Shown: positions 1 through 6,883 of the stretch, piece after piece | Layout: each line of letters starts with the position of its first letter | How positions within the stretch are numbered: position 1 is the stretch's first letter | Position numbers and translations under genes: made by a program | Notes under the pieces: generated by a model | The model's database searches: none | What the model was told of the DNA's origin: nothing | Seen by the model: the letters and a program-made list of their open reading frames with translations, nothing else | Assembly: GCA_002409405.1 (NCBI GenBank) | Contig: DHNG01000032.1 | Coordinates: 1,937 to 13,319 of the forward strand | Direction of reading: 5' to 3' | Source: Flavobacteriales bacterium UBA5422 | GTDB lineage: Bacteria; Bacteroidota; Bacteroidia; Flavobacteriales_D; Crocinitomicaceae | DNA: 11,383 nucleotides

Positions 1-423
1 ATCGCGCATTACGATCAGGCAACGGAAAATTGGGATGCATTCTACGATGCAAATAATGCTAATCTGAATTTTGACACCTATTGCAGCATTGAACTGGATA
101 ACCTGGGGAACTTGTGGATGGTCAACCAAGCTTACATTCATGTATTGGAATTGAGTACTCTTCCTGATTGGCTTTCAGTGAAACAACCGAAATTGGAAGG
201 ACGTGTTTCCATCTATCCCAACCCGGCAAAAGAAACTGTGTCTATTGAAACAGATGTGATACTATCAGAAATTTACCTCACAGATCAATTAGGGAAACGT
301 ATCCGTACATTCAACCCGATAGAAAAGCAGTTTTCGGTAGCAGAGCTTCCCTCCGGAATGTATTTTTTGGAATTGATGACTGAACAAGGTGAAAAAACTA
401 CCGTGAAATTGGTGAAGGAGTAG
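1..423 (+). CDS. T9SS-exported protein, C-terminal fragment (type A sorting domain)
   Basis: The reading frame is open from the first base, so this is the last 140 residues of a longer protein whose start lies outside the window. Around residues 31-38 a DNLGNLWM stretch resembles blades of the two-component-regulator type beta-propeller, so the missing part may be a propeller; that is inference. From about residue 70 the sequence follows the Por secretion system C-terminal sorting domain (TIGR04183 type): an SIYPNPA start, then a short beta-sandwich with LGKRI, a LPSGMYFLEL strand and a VKLVKE end. In this family the domain directs export across the outer membrane by the type IX secretion system and is then removed. 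The protein is therefore expected outside the cell or on its surface. No hairpin terminator is visible directly after the stop. The sorting domain is clear; the function of the exported part is unknown. Confidence 0.88.
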   Translation: MAHYDQATENWDAFYDANNANLNFDTYCSIELDNLGNLWMVNQAYIHVLELSTLPDWLSVKQPKLEGRVSIYPNPAKETVSIETDVILSEIYLTDQLGKRIRTFNPIEKQFSVAELPSGMYFLELMTEQGEKTTVKLVKE

Positions 424-483
424 TATAAAAAAATGGAAAGAAGCGCCTGAAATGAGACAAAGGTACTTCTCTTCAAAAATTGC

Positions 484-491
484 TATCTTTG
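484..491 (+). promoter_or_regulatory. Probable -7 promoter box (TATCTTTG) before the DUF1684 gene
   Basis: TATCTTTG matches the Bacteroidota -7 consensus TAnnTTTG exactly and ends 17 bases before the ATG at 509. No TTG is seen 17-23 bases upstream, so the -33 element is weak or absent. The position argues that the gene starts at 509, not at the earlier in-frame ATG at 452, which lies upstream of the box. Confidence 0.5.
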
Positions 492-508
492 GTCAAACGT
501 ACAACACC

Positions 509-1105
509 ATGAAATTTCCGGTTTACCTGTTTCTTTTGCTGAATTATTATTCGTTTTCACAACACCAATACACAGACTCCGTTCAACATTTACGTGATGA
601 GCACGTTGCTGAATTGTTGGATCCTGTGAATCAGATTTTAAATGAGACCGAAATCTCCCAAATTCGTTCATTAGCGTATTTCCCTGTGGATGAACACAAA
701 AAAGTGAATGCGGTATTTACGGAGGAGAGGGGTAAAAAATTTCAATTGCCCACTTCATCCGGGGCAACGAAAACGTACTTGAGATATGGATTTGTTACTT
801 TTACATGGGAGAATGAATCCGTCCGATTGAATGTTTACCAGGACGTCAACCTCTCCAAAAAAGCAGGATACGAAGACTACCTGATTATCCCGTTTAAGGA
901 CGCCACCAGTGGCAAAGAAACATACGGAGGGGGGCGTTACCTCGACCTGCGGATTCCCAAATCAACCGAAGTACTGATTGACCTTAACCTTGCATACAAT
1001 CCATATTGTGCTTATTCGCATCGGTACTCCTGCCCTATTCCACCTGTGGAAAACCAGTTGACAATTTCCATTGATGCAGGAGAAAAAACACCGGAAGAAC
1101 ATTAA
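509..1105 (+). CDS. Secreted DUF1684 family protein
   Basis: A 198-residue protein. It starts with a signal peptide (MKFPVYLFLLLNYYSFSQ) with likely cleavage near residue 18; no lipobox cysteine is present, so it should be periplasmic or exported. The second half carries the conserved DUF1684 pattern: a YEDYLIIPFKD strand near 121-131, TYGGGRYLDL at 138-147, and NPYCAYSHRYSCPIPP at 164-179, followed by EN and an AGEK motif at 190-193. The family is widespread in Bacteroidota and other bacteria, and I know of no established biochemical role. An in-frame ATG at 452 would add 19 residues before the signal peptide; I reject it because it would bury the signal sequence and lies upstream of the promoter box. 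Length is usual for the family. Family call firm, function unknown. Confidence 0.85.
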   Translation: MKFPVYLFLLLNYYSFSQHQYTDSVQHLRDEHVAELLDPVNQILNETEISQIRSLAYFPVDEHKKVNAVFTEERGKKFQLPTSSGATKTYLRYGFVTFTWENESVRLNVYQDVNLSKKAGYEDYLIIPFKDATSGKETYGGGRYLDLRIPKSTEVLIDLNLAYNPYCAYSHRYSCPIPPVENQLTISIDAGEKTPEEH

Positions 1106-1123
1106 AATATTGGTGAATATCGT

Positions 1124-1131
1124 TACCTTTG
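1124..1131 (+). promoter_or_regulatory. Possible -7 promoter box (TACCTTTG) almost touching the batA-like start
   Basis: TACCTTTG fits TAnnTTTG but ends only four bases before the ATG at 1136. If used, the transcript would have almost no leader. No TTG lies at the expected -33 distance; the nearest, at 1110, is only 11 bases away. It may therefore be chance, with the gene read through from upstream. Confidence 0.25.
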
Positions 1132-1135
1132 GAGC

Positions 1136-3199
1136 ATGAGATTTGTGTATCCTGAATTCCTTTGGGCATTATCGTTACTAACCGTACCGGTTCTCATTCA
1201 CTTATTCAGTTTCAGACGCTACAAAACACTTTATTTTTCAAGTCTGGAATTTGTGCACCACGTTGAACAGCAAAACAAATCAGCGCAAAAACTCAAAAAC
1301 CTCTTGATTCTGATCTGTCGCCTGTTGATGCTCGCTCTGATTATCCTTGCATTTGCACAACCTTATTTCCCTTCATCGGCAAAAGTTCAAACAGGTTCTG
1401 CTCCTGTACTTAGCATACACATTGACAATTCATTTTCCATGACCATGAAAGGTGTGGAAGGAGAATTACTTTCGGAAGCTACTGAAGCAGCCCGCCAGTT
1501 GATTCAAAAAGCACCACTCAATACCAAAATCTTGCTATCTACCAATGCATTGGATGGTGTTGAAGCACGTATTTCAACAAAAACACAGGCACTGGAACGG
1601 CTGGATCAACTACAACCTTCTCCGATGGTGAGAAGTTTTGATGAAGTGATCAAGTGGCAGAAAGACAATCTGAAAAAGAACATCCAGGTAGAAAATTTCG
1701 GTCAAACACAATTTGTGTTCCTCTCTGATTTTCAGAAAAACACCAATCGCTTTCAACAACTGGAAGCAGATACCACCGGAAAATACATTCCCATCCGCTT
1801 AATTTCCCAGGAACAGGATAACCTGAGTGTGGATTCTGTCTGGTTCGACTCTCCTCTGCACAAAGCGGGAGTCAATACCGAATTGTCGGTCAAAGTCTCC
1901 AATCACGGACAGACAGACTTACAAAATGTCCAATTGCAGTTTGAATCGGAAGGACTTAAACGGGACTTGTTTGTTGACATCCCAAAACATGGCTCTTCCG
2001 TCGCAATGGTGTCATTTGCTCCGAAAAAAACGGGTATGCAAACAGGAAGCATCCGGGTCGCGGACAAACAGTTTTTCTCCGATGATGAATTTTTCTTTAC
2101 CTATACAGTCGCTGAAAAATCATCCGTGCTGATTCTCAATGGAACAGATGCAAACCGGAATGTCACTTCCATTTACCGCCTCGACAATTTTTACTCCGTG
2201 ACGGAAGTAGAACAAGGAGCATTTACCCAGGGCATTCTTCAGGGAGTCAATCTTGTGGTACTCAACGGGCTGAATGAGGTTCCGTCCGGGCTAAGCTCCA
2301 ACCTGACTGATTATTCGAAAAACGGGGGTACAATTGCTGTTTTCCCTGGTAAATCAGTTGACAAAACTACCTTCAATGCGTTTCTATCACAATTGGGAAT
2401 GCCATTGATCGCTAAAGAAGTGACTCAATCGACACGAATCAGTAAAATCAACTACAAAGATCCGTTCTTCAAAGGGGTTTTTGAAAAAGAGAAAGAGAAC
2501 CTAAGCCTTCCGGGCGTTACGAAGTTTTACCTGACAAATGAATCCGATGGTACCGGTGCCATTGGTATCATTCAATTGCAGAATGGAAAGCCATTGCTCT
2601 ACAGAAACACCTATGACAAGCAGGTATTTTTATTTACCAGCGTACTGGCTCCCGATTATGGTTCATTCACTTCCGATATATTGTTCACCACTGTTTTGCT
2701 GAGAATCGGAGAATTATCGTTGATGAATCCACCACTTTTTGTTACAATCGGAGAAACGGCCAATTACCCCGTTTACCAGACTGTTGAATCCACCACACCT
2801 GTTTTCATAAAAGGAGAGCAACTGGAATTCATTCCACCGAAAAGAACGTCGGGAAATGTTACTTACCTCGATCTGAGTGGAGCGGTTGTAACATCCAACC
2901 TCAAATCAGGAATTTTCAACCTGGAGAGCGGAGGGAAAACGATTGGAAAAATAGCTGTTAATTACGACCGGAAAGAGTCGGTGATTGACACCTGGAGTGA
3001 AGCTGAAATAAAAGCGGCACTCGCACAGGCTGGGATCCTGCACACAACGATTATGAATGTGGATAAAGGAGTCAGTTCTGTTAATTTAAACATTGAGAAA
3101 CCGTACCCGTATTGGAAGTTTTTCGCTTCTTTTGCGTTACTTTTTCTAATCGCTGAATTGTTGATATTGAAATTGTGGAAAAATAAAACAGGAAACTGA
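1136..3199 (+). CDS. BatA-type membrane protein with VWA-like and GATase-like domains
   Basis: A 687-residue protein opening with the N-terminal double-membrane BatA/aerotolerance domain (PF07584, TIGR02226 type): MRFVYPEFLWALSLL, helix one at about 8-24, then HLFSFRRYK, and helix two at about 55-75. A von Willebrand A-like domain follows, with MIDAS motif D97-N-S-F-S101 and a later FLSDFQ strand, so it may bind a divalent metal. About 232-330 looks like an Ig/CARDB-type beta domain, and about 331-425 resembles a class I glutamine amidotransferase-like fold (SVLILNG, LVVLNGL, GGTIAVFPG) without an obvious catalytic Cys. A last membrane helix lies near 661-680. Most of the protein should face the periplasm. 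Relatives occur in the Bat (Bacteroides aerotolerance) group, but no other Bat genes or MoxR ATPase are in view, so the role is unknown. Its stop overlaps the next start (ATGA), suggesting translational coupling. The start gives the canonical family N-terminus. Confidence 0.85.
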   Translation: MRFVYPEFLWALSLLTVPVLIHLFSFRRYKTLYFSSLEFVHHVEQQNKSAQKLKNLLILICRLLMLALIILAFAQPYFPSSAKVQTGSAPVLSIHIDNSFSMTMKGVEGELLSEATEAARQLIQKAPLNTKILLSTNALDGVEARISTKTQALERLDQLQPSPMVRSFDEVIKWQKDNLKKNIQVENFGQTQFVFLSDFQKNTNRFQQLEADTTGKYIPIRLISQEQDNLSVDSVWFDSPLHKAGVNTELSVKVSNHGQTDLQNVQLQFESEGLKRDLFVDIPKHGSSVAMVSFAPKKTGMQTGSIRVADKQFFSDDEFFFTYTVAEKSSVLILNGTDANRNVTSIYRLDNFYSVTEVEQGAFTQGILQGVNLVVLNGLNEVPSGLSSNLTDYSKNGGTIAVFPGKSVDKTTFNAFLSQLGMPLIAKEVTQSTRISKINYKDPFFKGVFEKEKENLSLPGVTKFYLTNESDGTGAIGIIQLQNGKPLLYRNTYDKQVFLFTSVLAPDYGSFTSDILFTTVLLRIGELSLMNPPLFVTIGETANYPVYQTVESTTPVFIKGEQLEFIPPKRTSGNVTYLDLSGAVVTSNLKSGIFNLESGGKTIGKIAVNYDRKESVIDTWSEAEIKAALAQAGILHTTIMNVDKGVSSVNLNIEKPYPYWKFFASFALLFLIAELLILKLWKNKTGN

Positions 3200-4458
3200 T
3201 GAAATTACTGATTAAAAACGTCAAAATTGCAGATCCGTCATCGACACATTTTAACAAAATTGCAGATGTTTTAATTGAAAACGACACCATCACTGACATT
3301 GCTCCTTCCATCCAGGATGATACAGCAACAATTGTTCACCACGAACAGTTGCACATTTCGCAAGGGTGGGTCGACCTGAAAGCACATTTCTGCGATCCGG
3401 GTGAAGAACACAAAGAAACAGTTTCCACCGGGTTAAACGCCGCACGTTTTGGAGGATACACACATGTAGCCGTTCTTCCGGGAACACATCCTCCGGTAGA
3501 TGGAAAAACACAGGTTGAATACCTGCTTCGCAAAGGAGAACATCACGTAACGCAACTGCATCCGATTGGCGCCATTACAGAAGGAATCAAAGGAGAGGGG
3601 CTGGCAGAAATGTATGACATGTACCAATCCGGTGTTCGTTTATATTCAGATGACCTCCATCCTGTTTCTTCGGGAATCATGTACCGTGCGTTGTTGTACG
3701 CTAAAAATTTCGGAGGAAAGATTATCGGGTTTTCCCGTGATTATTCACTGGCAGGAAAAGGAATGGTCAACGAAGGAATTGCCAGTACCCGAACAGGATT
3801 GAAAGCAGACCCGGCCGTTGCAGAAGTCATCCAGGTAGAACGCAATATTCGTTTATTGGAATATACAGAAGGAACACTCCACTTGACGGGAATTTCCTGT
3901 GCAGAAAGTGTGGAATTGATCCGAAAAGCAAAGAAATCAGGATTATCCATTACAGCCGATGTGCACCTTGCAAACCTACTGTACAATGAAGAAACTGTTT
4001 TGGGATTTGATTCCAATTTCAAATTCATGCCGGTATTACGTACGGAAGCAGACCGCATTGCTTTGTGGAACGGATTAAAGGACGGAACAATTGATACGGT
4101 TGTTTCTGACCATCGTCCGCATGACAAAGAAGAAAAAGATGTGGAGTTCGATCACGCATCTTTCGGAAGCATTCAATTACAATCCCTCTTTGGGGCACTG
4201 GGGACATCCGAAGCATTTGACCTTGCAACCATAATCGATGCAATCAGCAGACGTTCCCGCACTATTTTATCCATTTCTGAGAACCCTGTTGAAAAAGGAA
4301 ACAAAGCTGACTTAACACTGTTTATTCCCGGGAAAAAATGGACATTTGAGAAAGAGCAGGTGATCTCCAAAACCTACAATTCTGACCTGATAGGAAAAGA
4401 ATTGAACGGATATGTTGTCGGAGTCGTGAATAATGGTAAATTCGCACTAAAAGAGTAG
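3199..4458 (+). CDS. Dihydroorotase-like amidohydrolase, probably catalytically inactive
   Basis: A 419-residue protein collinear with class I dihydroorotases (TIGR00857 type), including the N-terminal beta-sandwich region and the C-terminal KGNKADLTLF segment. Many active-site positions are changed. The DxHxH metal motif reads D59-L-K61-A-H63, so the first His is Lys. The substrate Arg after it is C65 and the Asn of the usual MPNT motif is G95. The usual HCED reads FSRD (178-181). The His of the HVS motif is G231. The PHH motif reads L257-A-N259. The last catalytic region SDHRPH (303-308) is kept, with D304. By analogy with the inactive dihydroorotase homologues that scaffold aspartate transcarbamoylase in some bacteria, a structural role is possible; that is inference. 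The start overlaps the preceding stop by one base (ATGA). A canonical pyrC should exist elsewhere. Fold assignment sure, loss of activity likely. Confidence 0.85.
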   Translation: MKLLIKNVKIADPSSTHFNKIADVLIENDTITDIAPSIQDDTATIVHHEQLHISQGWVDLKAHFCDPGEEHKETVSTGLNAARFGGYTHVAVLPGTHPPVDGKTQVEYLLRKGEHHVTQLHPIGAITEGIKGEGLAEMYDMYQSGVRLYSDDLHPVSSGIMYRALLYAKNFGGKIIGFSRDYSLAGKGMVNEGIASTRTGLKADPAVAEVIQVERNIRLLEYTEGTLHLTGISCAESVELIRKAKKSGLSITADVHLANLLYNEETVLGFDSNFKFMPVLRTEADRIALWNGLKDGTIDTVVSDHRPHDKEEKDVEFDHASFGSIQLQSLFGALGTSEAFDLATIIDAISRRSRTILSISENPVEKGNKADLTLFIPGKKWTFEKEQVISKTYNSDLIGKELNGYVVGVVNNGKFALKE

Positions 4459-4464
4459 GCACGA

Positions 4465-5034
4465 ATGTCTGAAAGTAAGAATTTTCGAAAACAATTCTGG
4501 AAAGAGAAAAAAACAGTTGGTGCCATGGCTCCCAGTTCTCGTTTCCTCACTGAAAAAATGTTGCAACACATTGATTTCAAATCCGCTAAAGTCATCATTG
4601 AACTTGGTCCCGGAACAGGCGTTTTTACGGATGCGATTATCTCCCGTATGCGAAACGATGCTACCTTGTTGGTCTTCGAGGTGAATGATTCCTTCTTTGA
4701 TAACCTGCACAAAAAGGTCAAGGATAAACGCGTACACCTGATTCATGATTCGGCAGAAAAGCTGCAGGAATACTTGCAGAAATACGGCTTTGAAAAAGCA
4801 GATGTTGTTGTTTCTTCCCTTCCGTTGGCTGTTTTTCCGCCACAGTTGAGAAATAACATTCTGACAGCTTCTGAACAGGTATTGATTCCTTCCGGAAAGT
4901 ACATTCAGTTTCAATACAGTCTTCAGGCAAAATCGTTGCTGAAAAAATTGTACAAGGACGTGAAAATTGCGTTTACTCCATTCAATCTACCTCCTGCATT
5001 TGTGTACACGTGCACAAAAAAGAATGCGTTGTAA
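4465..5034 (+). CDS. SAM-dependent methyltransferase, PmtA/KsgA-like
   Basis: A 189-residue class I methyltransferase. Motif I, VIIELGPGTGVFT, is at 43-55; the acidic residue ending strand beta-2 is E72; DSA at 95-97 fits motif III; SSLPL at 117-121 fits motif IV. This SxLPL form, together with the N-terminal TVGAMAPSSRFLTEKM stretch (17-32), resembles bacterial phospholipid N-methyltransferases of the PmtA (Rhodobacter) type and the related rRNA adenine dimethylase family; KsgA/Erm enzymes usually have N-[IL]-P-[YF] there. The protein is also shorter than KsgA and lacks its C-terminal domain. Substrate is therefore uncertain: phosphatidylethanolamine or another small amine is a guess. It starts six bases after the dihydroorotase-like stop and is probably cotranscribed with it. 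No clear hairpin terminator follows. Confidence 0.75.
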   Translation: MSESKNFRKQFWKEKKTVGAMAPSSRFLTEKMLQHIDFKSAKVIIELGPGTGVFTDAIISRMRNDATLLVFEVNDSFFDNLHKKVKDKRVHLIHDSAEKLQEYLQKYGFEKADVVVSSLPLAVFPPQLRNNILTASEQVLIPSGKYIQFQYSLQAKSLLKKLYKDVKIAFTPFNLPPAFVYTCTKKNAL

Positions 5035-5080
5035 CGGCAAGTAAACGATTGAATTTCATTTATTCTTTTTTTGCGGATGA

Positions 5081-5109
5081 TTGTTTATTGTCGTTATTTT
5101 GTATATTTG
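5081..5109 (+). promoter_or_regulatory. Bacteroidota-type promoter for the lipoprotein gene
   Basis: A perfect -7 box TATATTTG lies at 5102-5109, and a TTG -33 element at 5081-5083, 18 bases upstream, within the 17-23 spacing known for Bacteroidota sigma-70 promoters. The surroundings are very AT-rich. Transcription would begin a few bases after 5109, giving a leader of about 15-20 bases to the ATG at 5133. This is the best-formed promoter in the window. Confidence 0.7.
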
Positions 5110-5132
5110 TTTATTCTTCTTAAAGCTAGAAA

Positions 5133-5747
5133 ATGGAACTTTTGTGTAATGCTGCCGGAAAATCCTTGGTAAAGATTACCAGGTTTTCTTTTCTGTTAGT
5201 ACTTGTACTGCTCTTTTCCTGTAACAGTGAAAAAGAGGGAAACACAATTATTCCCGATGAATTAGAAGAATACTATGAATTTCAAGGTGTCGATCTGACA
5301 AAATATGACATCCCCGCGACGATTATGCTTCCGGACGAAACGGCAAACATCGGGGCATCAACAACTCCTGAAGTACTGCACCTGGAAAGCGATTTTTACT
5401 GGAACATTTACGTAGGACAAAACTTCCACCTGTACATTGAAGATTACGGAGATAACACCAATTTGGTACAAGCTCAGAAACAAAAACTTGCCAACACGCA
5501 ATTTTACCAGGTAAAGTATTTGGTAGATGAACCCAATTTGATTGTGTACGAAGTAACATTAAAAGTCCGGGGGCATGAAAAAGCATCCAAAAGCGTAGGA
5601 GTAAAACACGTCTCTTATCATGTCTATGGCGAGCAGGTAATTGACGGTATTCATTACGAACTCAGAAGTCGTGATGAAGGATTTGAACGTCCGATTATTG
5701 ATCTGATGGCTAAATCCATTCGTTCATTCAAAGAAAAAACAACCTGA
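5133..5747 (+). CDS. Putative lipoprotein, family not recognised
   Basis: A 204-residue protein with a lipoprotein signal peptide: basic residues K14 and R17, a hydrophobic core FSFLLVLVLL, and a lipobox LFSC with C30 as the likely lipidated cysteine. The residues after it, N-S-E-K-E, are charged; some Bacteroidota lipoproteins carry a charged signal here that sends them to the cell surface, but the match is too loose to rely on. The mature part is hydrophilic, with alternating aromatic and charged strands (FYWNIYVGQNFHLYIEDYG; VKYLVDEPNLIVYEV), suggesting a beta-rich periplasmic or surface domain. I recognise no family or catalytic motif. It has its own promoter and is followed by a convergent gene, so it is probably monocistronic. 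The ATG at 5133 sits well behind the promoter; a TTG start at codon 12 would also leave a usable signal peptide. Confidence 0.75.
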   Translation: MELLCNAAGKSLVKITRFSFLLVLVLLFSCNSEKEGNTIIPDELEEYYEFQGVDLTKYDIPATIMLPDETANIGASTTPEVLHLESDFYWNIYVGQNFHLYIEDYGDNTNLVQAQKQKLANTQFYQVKYLVDEPNLIVYEVTLKVRGHEKASKSVGVKHVSYHVYGEQVIDGIHYELRSRDEGFERPIIDLMAKSIRSFKEKTT

Positions 5748-5759
5748 TTTTCATCTTAA

Positions 5760-5861
5760 TCTCTCTCTCTTTTTTCTCCATCGATGTGGTTCAAAATGTA
5801 ACCACATAGGGCACATAGAAGAATAATAGGCAGTAGGTGTTATTGGCGGAGGAACACATAG
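5760..5861. repeat. Intergenic repeat-like element with inverted repeat and CACATAG copies
   Basis: This stretch lies between two convergent genes. It begins with a 20-base homopyrimidine tract (5760-5779), containing a CT run and then T's. Next comes an inverted repeat with perfect 8-bp arms, ATGTGGTT at 5784-5791 and AACCACAT at 5800-5807, with an 8-base loop. The heptamer CACATAG occurs three times, at 5803-5809, 5812-5818 and 5855-5861, the first overlapping the right arm. No T-run follows the hairpin on either strand, so it is not a classical intrinsic terminator, although a role in ending both converging transcripts is possible. The CTATGTG-rich pattern on the minus strand recalls short dispersed intergenic repeats of Bacteroidota; this is from memory and only one copy is visible here. 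Confidence 0.4.
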
Positions 5862-5920
5862 CAACTTACTTCATGAGTTGATTCGCTGTTTTTTGTTTAT
5901 GGAAATCCGGTATGTTCCTA

Positions 5921-6328
5921 TTACCAGGTATCCTGAGAAATATGCACAATCCCCTTGAAGAGAGAAATAATCTTATTCTCCTGGTTGGTCACTGTCACTT
6001 CATAGATCCCCGTTGTCCTTCCTCTGTGTTTTTCAACAGCTACAGCTGTGAGTAAATCACCTTCTTTTGTTGGTCGAACATGTGAAATAGACGTTTCGAT
6101 GCTCACGCATTTATTACCCCTGGAATTCGATGCAAATGCAAGTGCTGAATCTGAAAAAGAATAGCTGATGCCTCCATGCGTAATAAAAAACCCGTTCAGC
6201 ATATCTTGCTGCACCTGCATCTGAAGCGTACAAGTACCTTCGGCAACAGTAACCACCTCAATCTTCATCCATTTACTAAATGCATCATTCTGCATCATTA
6301 AACTGACAATTTCACGAGGTGATTTCAT
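5921..6328 (-). CDS. PaaI-like hotdog-fold acyl-CoA thioesterase
   Basis: A 135-residue single hotdog domain, the normal size for the PaaI/YdiI group. The conserved pattern is in place: N45-G, then H51-G-G53 and D60 within the long central helix (ISYSFSDSALAFASNS), D60 being where PaaI enzymes carry their catalytic acid. Later strands (SIETSISHVRPTKEGDLLTAVA) match the family's substrate channel, and a GRTTGIYEVTVTNQ strand closes the sheet. Such proteins hydrolyse aryl- or acyl-CoA thioesters as cytoplasmic tetramers. No phenylacetate catabolism genes are nearby, so the specific PaaI role and symbol are not assigned; a housekeeping or proofreading thioesterase is equally possible. It starts 16 bases after the stop of the acidic hypothetical gene on the same strand and is probably cotranscribed with it. 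Confidence 0.85.
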   Translation of the reverse strand: MKSPREIVSLMMQNDAFSKWMKIEVVTVAEGTCTLQMQVQQDMLNGFFITHGGISYSFSDSALAFASNSRGNKCVSIETSISHVRPTKEGDLLTAVAVEKHRGRTTGIYEVTVTNQENKIISLFKGIVHISQDTW

Positions 6329-6344
6329 ATCTGCCAGTGTGTTA

Positions 6345-6824
6345 TTATGCGTTGATTGAGTTGGATAACAAGGTAATGACAGCCAGGGTCACAATGAACA
6401 ACTGTGTTGCCGTCTCATCATCCAGTTCTGTACCATCCACATCCGGAGTGGAGATTTCCATTGCCATGAACTGCACCAGGTGCGGTTGATCGGTATATTC
6501 TTCTAACTCTTCCATGTTGTCTGTCTGAAAAAAGCTATCTAACACGTCAAAAAACGGCTCTTCAAATTCATCTACATCCGTTTCTTTTATTTCTTTCAGT
6601 TGTACACCTTCCTGGTTGAATGCTTCAATCAACAGGCAGAAATAATAAATCAACAATCCCTGGAGGCTGTCGTTTTCATATTCTTCAGCTGCTGACATTG
6701 CATATCCCAGCAATACGGGTTGAGAAAGTGCAAATGTTTCGGCTGTACGCTCTAATCCATCTTCATCTAAGTTGTCTATTTTGCCAATTGCTTTCTCAAT
6801 ACTTGCTAAGGAAATGTGTTTCAT
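6345..6824 (-). CDS. Acidic hypothetical protein
   Basis: A 159-residue protein of no family I recognise. It is rich in Asp and Glu throughout, with dense acidic stretches (for example KETDVDEFEEPFFDVLDSFF and DNMEELEEYTDQ), helix-forming periodicity, no signal peptide, and a hydrophobic C-terminal segment (TQLFIVTLAVITLLSNS) that could pack as a buried helix or be a tail anchor. The many Leu and Phe between acidic residues suggest an all-helical cytoplasmic protein. It has a credible -7 box 17 bases upstream of its ATG and is followed after 16 bases by the thioesterase gene, so the two probably form one transcript. Codon use looks like the neighbours and there is no overlapping competitor. 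It is very likely a real gene; the function is unknown. Confidence 0.75.
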   Translation of the reverse strand: MKHISLASIEKAIGKIDNLDEDGLERTAETFALSQPVLLGYAMSAAEEYENDSLQGLLIYYFCLLIEAFNQEGVQLKEIKETDVDEFEEPFFDVLDSFFQTDNMEELEEYTDQPHLVQFMAMEISTPDVDGTELDDETATQLFIVTLAVITLLSNSINA

Positions 6825-6841
6825 AATTTTTAAATTTTCGG

Positions 6842-6849
6842 CAAAGCTA
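6842..6849 (-). promoter_or_regulatory. Probable -7 promoter box (TAGCTTTG) for the acidic protein-thioesterase pair
   Basis: Read on the minus strand, TAGCTTTG matches TAnnTTTG exactly and ends 17 bases before the ATG at 6824, the same distance as the box before the DUF1684 gene. No TTG is found 17-23 bases upstream; that position is occupied by an AT-rich palindrome at 6862-6883. Confidence 0.55.
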
Positions 6850-6861
6850 CGGAATTAAACT

Positions 6862-6883
6862 ATTCTTTTTTTGAAAAAAGAAT
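6862..6883. repeat. Perfect 10-bp inverted repeat (possible operator)
   Basis: Arms ATTCTTTTTT (6862-6871) and AAAAAAGAAT (6874-6883) are perfect complements around a two-base centre, TG. The element sits where the -33 region of the minus-strand promoter would be, so a repressor or activator site is conceivable. With only one G or C per arm it is too weak to be a convincing terminator stem. A chance A/T-run palindrome cannot be excluded. Confidence 0.35.

Noticed and set aside
452..508. Upstream in-frame extension of the DUF1684 gene
   Set aside because: It would put 19 residues before a good signal peptide and contains the TATCTTTG promoter box.
3199..4458. Annotation as functional pyrC
   Set aside because: Metal and substrate ligands are missing at six separate sites, so the symbol would mislead.
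4447..4914. 155-codon open frame on the - strand, antisense to the methyltransferase
   Set aside because: Covers the conserved methyltransferase motifs on the opposite strand; no start context or family likeness.
5784..5807. Inverted repeat as a classical intrinsic terminator
   Set aside because: No T-run follows the stem on either strand; kept as part of a repeat-like element instead.
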